Source: Struthio camelus
Lineage: Eukaryota; Chordata; Aves; Struthioniformes; Struthionidae
Reading direction: 5' to 3'
Length of the DNA: 64,000 bases
Assembly (NCBI RefSeq): GCF_040807025.1
Contig: NC_090981.1
Location: 8,072,501-8,136,500, forward strand
Shown here: positions 14,803-25,920 of the stretch, piece after piece
Layout of the letters: each line of letters starts with the position of its first letter
Numbering within the stretch: the first letter of the stretch is position 1
Position numbers and translations under genes: made by a program
Notes under the pieces: generated by a model
Seen by the model: the letters and a program-made list of their open reading frames with translations, nothing else
The model's database searches: none
Told to the model about the DNA's origin: nothing

Positions 14803-15474
14803 GCACTGTGAAATAAAGGTGAGGGGTGTGTGTGTGTGCGCACTGCGAAATAAATGAGGGGTTTGTGCGCGTGCACTGTGAAATAAAGCTGAGGGGTGTG
14901 TGTGCCCACTGTGAAATACAGGTGAGGGATGTGTGTGTATGTGTGTGTGCACCATGAAATAAAGGTGAGGGGTGTGTGTGCGTGAGCGCAGTGAAATAAA
15001 GGTGAGGATGGTGTGTGCACTGTGAAATAAAGGAGGGGTGTCTGTGTGCGCCCACTGTGAAATAAAGATGAGGGGGCTGTGTGTGCACTGTGAAATAAAG
15101 GTGAGGGTGGGTGTGTGTGTGGGTGGGTGGGTGTGCGCACTGTGAAATAAAGGTGAGGGGTGTGTGTGTGTGTGCGCACAGCGAAATAAATGAGGGGTTT
15201 GTGCGCGTGCACTGTGAAATAAAGCTGAGGGGTGTGTGTGCCCACTGTGAAATACAGGTGAGGGATGTGTGTGTATGTGTGTGTGCACCATGAAATAAAG
15301 GTGAGGGGTGTGTGTGCGTGAGCGCAGTGAAATAAAGGTGAGGATGGTGTGTGCACTGTGAAATAAAGGAGGGATGTCTGTGTGCGCCCACTGTGAAATA
15401 AAGATGAGGGGGCTGTGTGTGCACTGTGAAATAAAGGTGAGGGTGGGTGTGTGTGTGGGTGGGTGGGTGTGCGC
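14803..15474. repeat. Two tandem copies of a 336-bp higher-order unit in the left array
   Basis: A block of about nine units is repeated almost identically. The rare string TAAATGAGGGGTTTGTGCGC begins at 14,851 and again at 15,187, an offset of 336 bp. The following rare variants (GAAATACAGG, CACCATGAAA, GAGCGCAGTG) recur in the same order. The edges are approximate. Confidence 0.85.
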
Positions 15475-18279
15475 ACTGTGAAATAAAGGTGAGGGGTGTG
15501 TGTGTGTGTGCGCACAGCGAAATAAAGGTGAGGGGTGCGTGTGCGTGAGCACTGTGAAATAAAGGTGAGGGTGGTGTGTGCACTGTGAAATAAAGGTGAG
15601 AGGGGTGTGTGTGTGTGTGGGCACGCAATGTGAAATAAAGGAGGGGGGTGTGTGTGTGTACCGCGAAATAAACGTGAGGGGTGTGTGCCCACTGTGGAAT
15701 AAAGGTGAGAGGCTGTGTGTGTGTGTGTGCCCACTGAAATAAAGGTGAGGGTGTGTTTGTGTGCCCACTGTGAAATAAAGGTGGGGGTGGGTGTGTGCAC
15801 ACTGTGAAATAAAGGTGAGGCTGTGTGTGTGTGTGTGCGCACTGTAAAATAAAGGTGGGTGTGTGTGCGCACTGTGAAATAAACGTGAGGGGGGTGTGTG
15901 CACTGTTAAATAAAGGTGAGGGGTGTGTGTGTGCACTGTGAAATAAAGGTGAGGGAGGTGTGTGTGTTCACCCACTGTGAAATAAAGGTGAGGGAGGTGT
16001 GTGTGTGGGTGTGCACGCACTGAGATATAAAGGTGGGGCGAGGTGTGTGGGTGTGTACGCAGTGTGAAATAAAGGTGAGGAGGGGTGTGTGTGTCTTTAC
16101 ACACTGTGAAATAAAGGTTGGGGGGGTGTGTGGGGGTGTGCGCGCACTGTGAAATAAAGGAGGGGGGTGTGGGTGTGCGCGCATTGTGAAATAAAGGTGG
16201 GGGGTGTGTATGTGTGCGTACTGTGATATAAAGGTGTGGGGGGTGCGTGTTTGCGCACACTGTGAAATAAAGGTGAAGGGTGTGTGTGTGCACGTGCACT
16301 GTGAAATAAAGGTGAGGGGGGTCTGTGTGTGTGGGCGTGCACTATGAAATAAAGGTGTGTGTGTGGGTGCCCACTATGAAATAAAGGTGGTGCTGTGTGT
16401 GTGTGTGTATGCACACTGTGAAATAAAGGTGAGGGGGGTGTGTGTATGTGTGCACACTGTGAAATAAAGGTGGGGGGGGTGTGCTTGTGTGTGCACTGTG
16501 AAATATAGGTGAGGGGGGTGGGCGGGGCACTGTGAAATAAAGGTGAGGGGTGTCTGTATGCGTGCGCACTGTGAAATAAAGGTGAGGGGTGTCTGTATGC
16601 GTGCGCACTGTGAAATAAAGGTGAGGTGGGATGTGTGTTTGTGTGTGTGCGCACTGTGAAATAAAGGTGGGGGGGGTGTGCGTGTGTGTGCACTGTGAAA
16701 TATAGGTGAGGGGGGTGGGGGGGCACTGTGAAATAAAGGTGAGGGGTGTCTGTATGCGTGCGCACTGTGAAATAAAGGTGAGGTGGGATGTGTGTTTGTG
16801 TGTGTGCGCACTGTGAAATAAAGGTGAGGGGGGTGTGTGTGCACTGTGATTTAAAGGTGGGGGGGGCTGTGCACTGTGAAATAAAGGTGAGGGGGGTGTG
16901 CGCGCAATGTGAAATAAAGGTGGGGGGGGTGTGCACTGTGAAATAAAGGTGAGGGGTGTGTGTGTGTGCGTACTGTGAAATAAAGGTGAGGGGTGTGTGT
17001 GTGCACGCGCACTGTGAAATAAAGGTGAGGGGTGGGTGTGCATGTGTGTGTGTGCGCACTGCGAAATAAAGGTGAGGGGTGTCTGTATGCGTACGCACGG
17101 TGAAATAAAGGTGCAGGGGTGTGAGTGTGCGTGCAGTGTGAAATAAAGGTGCGGGGGTCTGTGTGTGTGTGCGCACTGTGAAATAAAGGTGAGGGGTGTG
17201 TGTGTTTGTGTGCGCACTGCGAAATAAAGGTGAGGGGTGTCTGTATGCGTGCGCACTGTGAAATAAAGGTGCAGGGGTGTGAGTGTGCGTGCAGTGTGAA
17301 ATAAAGGTGCGGGGGTCTGTGTGTGTGTGCGCACTGTGAAATAAAGGTGAGGGGGGGGGTGTGCGTGTTCGCACTGCGAAATAAAGGTGAGGGGTGTCTG
17401 TATGCGTGCGCACTGTGAAATAAAGGTGGGGAGTGTGTGTGTGCGTGCACTGTGATATAAAGGTGAGGGGGGTGTGCGTGTGTGTGTGCAATGTGAAATA
17501 ATGGTGAGGGGGAATGTGTGTGTGCGCAATGTGAAATAAAGGTGAGGGGAGTTTGCCCACTGTGAAATAAAGGTGAGGGGGGGTGTGGCGTGCACTGTGA
17601 AATAAAGGTGAGGGGTGTGTGTGGGTGCGTGTGTGTGCGCACTGTGAAATAAAGGTGAGGGGGGTGTGTCTGTGTGCGCGAACTGTGAAATAAAGGTCAG
17701 GTGGTTGGGTGGGTGTGTGCACTGTGAAATAAAGGTGAGGGGGGTGTGTATGCATGTGTACTGTGAAATAAAGGTGGGGGGTGTGTATGTGTGCGCACTG
17801 TGATATAAAGGTGAGGGGGGTGCGTGTGTGTCTGTGCACAGTGTGAAATAAAGGTGAAGGGTGTGTGTGTGCACGCGCACTGTGAAATAAAGGTGAGGGG
17901 GGTCTGTGTCTGTGTGTGCGCGCAGTGTGAAATAAAGGTGGGTGTGTGTATGTGTGTGCCCACTGTGAAATAAAGGTGGTGGTGTGTGTGTGTGTGTGTA
18001 TGCACACTGTGAAATAAAGGTGAGGGGGGTGTGTGTATGTGTGCACACTGTGAAATAAAGGTGAGGGGGTGTGTGTGCATGTGTGTGCACTGTGAAATAA
18101 AGGTGGAGGGTGTGTGTGTGCGCACACTGTGAAATAAAGCTTAGGGTTGTGTGTTTGTGTGTGTGCACTGTGTAATAAAGGTGAGGTGGGATGTGCGTTT
18201 GTGTGTGTGCACACTGTGAAATAAAGGTGAGGGGTGCGTTTGTGCAGTGTGAAATAAAGTGAGGGGGGTGTGCGCGCAA

Positions 18280-20182
18280 TGTGAAATAAAGGTGAGGGGG
18301 GTGTGTGTGTGTGCACTGTGAAATAAAGGTGGGTGTGTGTGTGTGTGTGTGCACACTGTGAAATAAAGGTGAAGGGTGTGTGTGTGTTTGTGTATGCACT
18401 GTGAAATAAAGGTGAGGGGTGTTTGTGTACACTGTGAAATAAAGGTAAGGGGGGTGTGCGCACAATGTGAAATAAAGGTGAGGGGGGGTGTGGCGTGCAC
18501 TGTGAAATAAAGGTGAGGGGTGTGTGCATGTGTGTACACTGAGAAATAAAGGTGAGGGGAGTGTGCGCACCGTGATATAAAGGTGAGGTGGTTGTGTGTG
18601 TGCACGCATGTGTGCACTGTGCAATAAAGGTGAGAGGTGCGTGTGCATGCACTGTGAAATGAAGGTGAGGGGGGTGTGCGCATTGTGATATAAAGGTGAG
18701 GGGTGTGTGTGTGTATGTGCACACTGAAATAAAGGTGGTGGGGTGTGTGTGTGCGCGCACTGTGAAATAAAGGTGAGGGGGGGTGTTTGTGCCCACTGTG
18801 AAATAAAGGTGGTGCTGTGTGTGTGTGTATGCGCACTGTGAAATAAAGGTGAGGGGGGTGTGTGTATGTGTGCATTGTGAAATAAAGGTGAGGGTGGGTG
18901 GGTGTGTGCGCGCACGGTGAAATAAAGGTGTGTGGGGGGGTGCGCATTGCGAAATAAAGGTGGGGGGGTGTGCACTGTGAAATAAAGGTGAGAGGAGGAT
19001 GTGTGTGAGCACTGTGAAATAAAGGTGAGTGGTGTGTGTGTGTGTGCACTCTGAAATAAAGGTGAGGGGTGTGTGTGTGTGTGTGCACTGTGAAATAAAG
19101 GTGAGGGGTGTGTGTGTGCACTGTGAAATAAAGGTGAGGGTGGTGTGTGCACTGTGAAATAAAGGTGAGAGGGGTGTGTGTGTGTGTTCGCGCACTGTGA
19201 AATAAAGGAGGGGGGTGTGTGGGTGTGCGCGCATTGTGAAATAAAGGCGAGGGGGTGTGTGTGTGTGCACTGTGAAATAAAGGTGTGTGTGTGTGTGTGT
19301 GTGCACACTGTGAAATAAAGGTGAAGGGTGTGTGTGTGTTTGTGTATGCACTGTGAAATAAAGGTGAGGGGTGTTTGTGTACACTGTGAAATAAAGGTAA
19401 GGGGGGTGTGTGCACAATGTGAAATAAAGGTGAGGGGGGTGTGGCGTGCACTGTGAAATAAAGGTGAGGGGTGTGTGCATGTGTGTACACTGAGAAATAA
19501 AGGTGAGGGGAGTGTGCGCACCGTGATATAAAGGTGAGGTGGTTGTGTGTGTGCACGCATGTGTGCACTGTGCAATAAAGGTGAGAGGTGCGTGTGCATG
19601 CACTGTGAAATGAAGGTGAGGGGGGTGTGCGCATTGTGATATAAAGGTGAGGGGTGTGTGTGTGTATGTGCACACTGAAATAAAGGTGGTGGGGTGTGTG
19701 TGTGCGCGCACTGTGAAATAAAGGTGAGGGGGGGTGTTTGTGCCCACTGTGAAATAAAGGTGGTGGTGTGTGTGTGTGTATGCGCACTGTGAAATAAAGG
19801 TGAGGGGGGTGTGTGTATGTGTGCATTGTGAAATAAAGGTGAGGGTGGGTGGGTGTGTGCGCGCACGGTGAAATAAAGGTGTGTGGGGGGGTGCGCATTG
19901 CGAAATAAAGGTGGGGGGGTGTGCACTGTGAAATAAAGGTGAGAGGAGGATGTGTTTGAGCACTGTGAAATAAAGGTGAGGGGTGTGTGTGTGTGTGCAC
20001 TCTGAAATAAAGGTGAGGGGGGTGTGTGTGTGTGTGCACTGTGAAATAAAGGTGAGGGGTGTGTGTGTGCACTGTGAAATAAAGGTGAGGGTGGTGTGTG
20101 CACTGTGAAATAAAGGTGAGAGGGGTGTGTGTGTGTGTTCGCGCACTGTGAAATAAAGGAGGGGGGTGTGTGGGTGTGCGCG
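18280..20182. repeat. Two tandem copies of a ~952-bp higher-order unit in the left array
   Basis: About two dozen units are repeated in the same order with few differences. The marker GAAGGGTGTGTGTGTGTTTG occurs at 18,371 and 19,323 (offset 952). A TTCGCGCACTG marker at 19,187 and 20,138 gives 951. Other shared markers are ACTGAGAAATAAAGG, CACCGTGATATAAAGG and GCACGCATGTGTGCAC. This looks like a recent segmental duplication or unequal crossover. The edges are approximate. Confidence 0.85.
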
Positions 20183-23100
20183 CATTGTGAAATAAAGGAG
20201 GGGGGGTGTGTGTGCGTGTGTGCACACTGTGAAAGAAAGATGAGGGGGAGGGTGTGTGTGTGTGCAGTGAAATAAAGGTGAGGGGGGGTGTGCATGTGTG
20301 CACTGTGAAAGAAAGGTGAAGGTGTGTGTGTGTGGACTGTGAAAGAAAGGTGAGGGGGGTGTGCGCACTGTGAAATAAAGGTGGGGGGTGTGTGTGCACT
20401 GTGAAATAATGGTGAGGGGGGTGTGCGTGCATTGAGAAATAATGGTGAGGGGGGTGTGCGTGCATTGAGAAATAAAGGTGAGGGGTGTATGTGTGCGTGT
20501 GTGTGTGCGCACTGTGAAATGAAGGTGAGGGTGTGTGTGCGCGCACTGTGAAAGAAACATGGGGGGGGTGCGCGCGCACTGTGAAATAAAAGTGAGGGGG
20601 TGTGTGTGCACGCACTGTGAAATAAAGGTGAGGGGTGGGTGGGTGGGTGCACTGTGAAATAAAGGTGAGGGGGTGTGCCTTTACGCACTGTGAAATAAAG
20701 GTTGGGGGGGTGTCGGGGGGTGTGCACGCATGTGAAATAAAGGAGGAGGGCGTGTGGGTGTGCGCGCATTGTGAAATACAGGTGAGAGGTGTGTGTGTGT
20801 GTGTACCATGAAATAAAGGTGAAGGATGTATGTGTGTGTACGCACAGTGAAATAAAGGTGGGGGGGGTGTGCGCCCACTGTGAAATAAAGATGAGGGGGC
20901 TGTGTGTGCACTGTGAAATAAAAGTGAGGGAGGTCTCTGTGTGCACTGTGAAATAAAGGTGAGGGGGGCGTGTGTATGTTTGCACACTGTGAAATAAAGG
21001 CGAGGCGTGTGTGTGTGTGTGTGTGTCTGTGTGCGCACTGTGAAATAAAGGTGAGGGGTGTGTGTGTGCACACACTGTGAAATAAAGGTGGGTGGGTGTG
21101 TGCGTGTGTTTGCGCACTGTGAAATAAACGTGAGGGGGGGTGTGCACTGCGAAATAAAGGTGGGGTGTGTGTGTGCACTGCGAAATAAAGGTGATGGGTG
21201 TGTGTCTGTGCACTGTGAAATAAAGGTGAGGGGGGTATGCCTGTGTGCGCACTGTGAAATAAAGGTGAGGGCTGTGTATGTGGACTGTGAAATAAAGGTC
21301 AGGGGGCATGTGTGCGTGTGTGCGCACTGTGAAATAAAGATGGGGGTGTGTGAGTGTGCGCACTGTGAAATAAAGTTGAGGGGGAGGATGTGTGTGTGTG
21401 CAGTGAAATAAAGGTGAGAGGGGTGAGCGTGTGTGTGCTCACTGTGAAATAAAGGTGAGGGGTGTGTGTGTGTGTGTGCACGAGCACTGTGAAATAAAGG
21501 TGAGGGTGTGTGTGTGTGTGTGCGCACTGTGAAAAAAAGGTGGGGGGTGCGTGTGTGTGCACTGTGAAAAAAAGGTGGGGGGTGCGCGCACTGTGAAATA
21601 AAGGTTAGGGTGTGTGTGCGTGTGCACGCACTGCGAAATAAAGGTGAGGCGGTGTGCGCCCACTGTGAAATAAAGGTATGGGGGGTATGCGTGTGTGTGC
21701 GCCCACTGTGAAATAAAGGTGAGGGCGTGTGTGCGTGTGTGCACCCACTGTGAAATAAAGGTGAGGGGGTTTGTGTGTGCACTGTGAAATAAAGGTGAGC
21801 GTGTTTGTGTGTGTGTGCGCGCACTGTGAAATAAAGGTGAGGGGTGGGTGTGTGGGTGTGCACAGACTGTGAAACAAAGGTGAGGAGGGGTGTGTGTGTC
21901 TTTACGCACTCCGAAATAAAGTTTGGGGGTGTGTCAGGGGGTGTGTGCTCACTGTGAAATAAAGGCAGGGGGTGTGTGGTTGTGCGTGCACTGCAAAATA
22001 AATGTGAGGGTGTGTGTGTGCGCACTGTGAAATAAAGGTGAGGGTGTGTGTGTGTGTCCACTGAGAAATAAAGGCGAGGTGTGTGTGTGTGTGCACATTG
22101 TGAAATAAAGGTGAGGGGGGTACGTGTGTGCCCACTGCAAAATAAAGGTGCGAGGGGTGGGTGCGCGCACTGCAAAATAAAGGTGTGGGGTGTGAGTGTG
22201 TGTGCGCACTGTGAAATAATGGTGAGGGGGTGTGCGCGCACTGTGAAATAAAGGTGGGTGTGTGTGCGCACTGTGAAATAAACGTGAGGGAGGTGTGTGC
22301 ACTGTGAAATAAAGGTGAGGGGGGGGTGTGTGTACTGTGAAATAAAGGTGAGGGAGGTGTGTGTGAGCACCCACTGTGAAATAAAGGTGAGGGGGTGTGT
22401 GTGTGGGTGTGCACGCACTGAGATGTAAAGGTGGGGCGAGGTGTGTGGGTGTGTACGCAGTGTGAAATAAAGGTGAGGAGGGGTGTGTGTGTCTTTACGC
22501 ACTGTGAAATAAAGGTTGGGGGGGTGTGGGGGGGTGTGCACGCACTGTGAAATAAAGGAGGGGGGGGTGTGTGGGTGTGCGCGTATTGTGAAATAAAGGC
22601 GAGGGGGTGTGTGTGCATGTGTGCACACTGTGAAATAAAGTTGAGGGGGAGGGTGTGTGTGTGTGCAGTGAAATAAAGGTGGGGGGGTGTGCATGTGTGC
22701 ACTGTGAAAGAAAGGTGAAGGTGTGTGTGTGTGGACTGTGAAAGAAAGGTGAGGGGGGTGTGCGCACTGTGAAATAAAGGTGGGGGGGTGTGCGTGCACT
22801 GTGAAATAATGGTGAGGGGGGTGTGCGTGCATTGAGAAATAAAGGTGAGGGGTATGTGTGTGCGTGTGTGTGTGCGCACTGTGAAATGAAGGTGAGGGTG
22901 TGTGTGTGTGCACGCACACTGTGAAATAAACATGGGGGGTGTGCGTGCGCACTGTGAAATAAAAGTGAGGGGGTGTGTGTGCACGCACTGTGAAATAAAA
23001 GTGAGAGGTGGGTGGGTGGGTACATTATGAAATAAAGGTGGGGGGTGTGCCTTTACGCACTGTGAAATAAAGGTTGGGGGGGTTTCGGGGGGTGTGCACG

Positions 23101-24031
23101 CATGTGAAATAAAGGAGGAGAGCGTGTGGGTGTGCGCGCATTGTGAAATACAGGTGAGAGGTGTGTGTGTATATGTCTGTGTGCACCATGAAATAAAGGT
23201 GAAGGATGTATGTGTGTGTACGCACAGTAAAATAAAGGTGGGGGGGTGTGTGTGTGCACCCACTGTGAAATAAAGATGAGGGGGCTGTGTGTGCACTGTG
23301 AAATAAAGGTGAGGGAGGTGTCTCTGTGTGCACTGTGAAATAAAGGAGGGTGGGTGGGTGTGTGCGGACTGTGAAATAAAGGTGAGGGTGTGCGTGTGCA
23401 GTGTGAAATAAAGATGGGGGGGTGTGTGCGCACTGTGAAATACAGGTGAGGGCGTGTGTGTGCGCACTGTGAAATACAGGTAAGGGCGTGTGTGGGGGTG
23501 TGCGTGCACTGTGAAATAAAGGTGAGGACGGGTGTGTGTGTCTATGCACTGTGAAACAAAGGTTAGGGTGTGTGTGTTTGTGCACGCACTGCAAAATAAA
23601 CGTGAGGGGTGTGTGTGTGTGTGCACTGTGAAATAAAGGTGGGGGTGGGTGGGTGTGTGCACCCACTGTGAAATAAAGGCAAGGGGGGTGTGGGGGGGTG
23701 CATGTGTGGGTGTGTACACACTGTGAAATAAAAGCGAGGGGTGTGTGTGCGTGTGTGCACACTGTGAAATAAAGCTGAGGGGGGGTGCGTGTGTGTGCAC
23801 TGTGAAAGAAAGGTGAGGGGGGTGTGCGCACTGTGAAATAAAGGTTAGGGGGTGTGTGTGTGTGTGTGTGTGTGTGCATGCACTGTGAAATAAAGGTGAG
23901 GGGGTGGGTGTGCACTGTGAAATAAAGGTGAGGGGGGGTGTCTGTGTACGTCTACTCTGTGAAATAAAGGCGAGGGGTGTGTGTGTGTGTGTGTGCGCAC
24001 CCACTATGAAATAAAGGCGAGGGGTGTGTGG

Positions 24032-24787
24032 GAAGGGTGCATGCGTGGGTGTGTGCCCACTGTGAAATAAAGATGGTGTGTGTGCGTGCATTGTGAAATA
24101 AAGGTGAGGGGGAGTGCGTGTGTGTGCACTGTGAAAGAAAGGTGAGGGGGGTGTGCGCACTGTGAAATAAAGGTTAGGGGGTGTGTGTGTGTGCGTGCAC
24201 TGCGAAATAAAGGTGAGGGGAGTTTGTGTGTGCACTGTGAAATAAAGGTGAGGGGTGTGTGTGTGTGTGTGCATGCACTGTGAAATAAAGGTGAGGGGGT
24301 GGGTGTGCACTGTGAAATAAAGGTGAGGGGGGGTGTCTGTGTATGTCTACTCTGTGAAATAAAGGCGAGGGGGGTGTGTGTGTGCGCACCCACTATGAAA
24401 TAAAGGCGAGGGGTGTGTGGGAAGGGTGCATGCGTGGGTGTGTGCCCACTGTGAAATAAAGATGGTGTGTGTGCGTGCATTGTGAAATAAAGGTGAGGGG
24501 GAGTGCATGTGTGTGCACTGTGAAATAAAGGTGAGGGGGGTGTGCGCACTGTGAAATAAAGGTTAAGGTGTGTGTGCGCGCGCACTGTGAAATAAAGGTG
24601 GGGGGTACATGTGTGTGCACTGTGAAATAAAGGTGAGGGGGTGTGTGTGTGTGCGCGTACTGCAAAATAAACGTGAGGGGGTGTGTGTGTGTGCACTGTG
24701 AAATAAAGGAGAGGGGGTGGGTGTGCACTGTGAAATAAAGGTGAGGGGGTGTGTCTGTGTGTGTCTCCTCTGTGAAACAAATGCGAG

Positions 24788-24810
<23 letters not shown>
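24032..24810. repeat. ~389-bp duplicated block in the left array
   Basis: GAAGGGTGCATGCGTGGG occurs at 24,032 and 24,421 (offset 389). It is followed both times by TGCCCACTG, AAAGATGGTG and GTGCGTGCATTG variants in the same order. The end is approximate. Confidence 0.7.
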
Positions 24811-24857
<47 letters not shown>

Positions 24858-25490
24858 ACCCACTGTGAAATAAAGGTGAGGGGTGGGGTGTGTGTGTGTG
24901 TGTGTGTGTGTACGCCCACTGTGAAATAAAGGTGAGGGGGTGTGTGCACCCACTGTGAAATAAAGGTGAGGGGGTGTGTGTGTGCACTGTGAAATAAAGG
25001 TGAGCGTGTGTTTGTGTGCGCACTGTGAAATAAAGGTGAGGGTGTGTTTGTGTGCACACGCGCACTGTGAAATAAAGGTGAGGGTGGTACGTGTGTGTGC
25101 ACTGTGAAATAAAGGAGAGGGGGTGTGTGTGCACTGTGAAATAAAGGTGAGGGGGTGTGTCTGTGTGTGTCTCCTCTGTGAAACAAATGCGAGGGGTGTG
25201 TGTGTGTGTGTGTGCACCCACTGTGAAATAAAGGTGAGGGGTGGGGTGTGTGTGTGTGTGTGTGTGTGTGTGCACGCCCACTGTGAAATAAAGGTGAGGG
25301 GGTGTGTGCACCCACTGTGAAATAAAGGTGAGGGGGTGTGTGTGTGCACTGTGAAATAAAGGTGAGCGTGTGTTTGTGTGCGCACTGTGAAATAAAGGTG
25401 AGGGTGTGTTTGTGTGCACGCGCGCACTGTGAAATAAAGGTGAGGGTGGTACGTGTGTGTGCACTGTGAAATAAAGGTGAGGGGAGCACG
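24765..25490. repeat. ~406-bp duplicated block in the left array
   Basis: The unusual string CTCCTCTGTGAAACAAATGC occurs at 24,765 and 25,171 (offset 406). Flanking units match in order, including GAGCGTGTGTTTGTG and GGTGGTACGTG. The main difference is the length of the pure GT run, which is longer in the first copy. Confidence 0.75.
24791..24856. repeat. Uninterrupted (TG)33 microsatellite inside the left array
   Basis: 66 bases of perfect TG dinucleotide, far longer than the runs in ordinary units. It is likely length-polymorphic and prone to Z-DNA formation. Confidence 0.95.
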
Positions 25491-25857
25491 TACTGTGAAA
25501 TAAAGGTTAGGGTGTGTGTGCGTGTGCACGCACTGCGAAATAAAGGTGAGGCGGTGTGCGCCCACTGTGAAATAAAGGTATGGGGGATATGCGTGTGTGT
25601 GTGCCCACTGTGAAATAAAGGTGAGGGGGGGTGTGCACCCACTGTGAAATAAAGGTGAGGGGGTTTGTGTGCACACTGTGAAATAAAGGTGAGCGTGTGT
25701 GTGTGTGTGCACGCGCACTGTGAAATAAAGGTGAGGAGGAGTGTGTGTGTCTTTACGCACTCTGAAATAAAGGTTGGGGGGGCGTCAGGGGGTGTGTGCT
25801 CACTGTGAAATAAAGGCAGGGGGTGTGTGGTTGTGCGTGCACTGCAAAATAATCACG

Positions 25858-25860
<3 letters not shown>

Positions 25861-25915
<55 letters not shown>
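25861..25915. repeat. Uninterrupted (GT)n run of about 55 bp inside the left array
   Basis: Perfect GT dinucleotide following AATCACGAGG, a degraded core. It is one of several long pure runs concentrated near the right end of the array. Confidence 0.95.

Positions 25916-25920
<5 letters not shown>

Noticed and set aside
296..21411. Shorter plus-strand frames with CVHCEIKVRG repeats
   Set aside because: Translations of the same minisatellite unit between in-unit stop codons; no gene.
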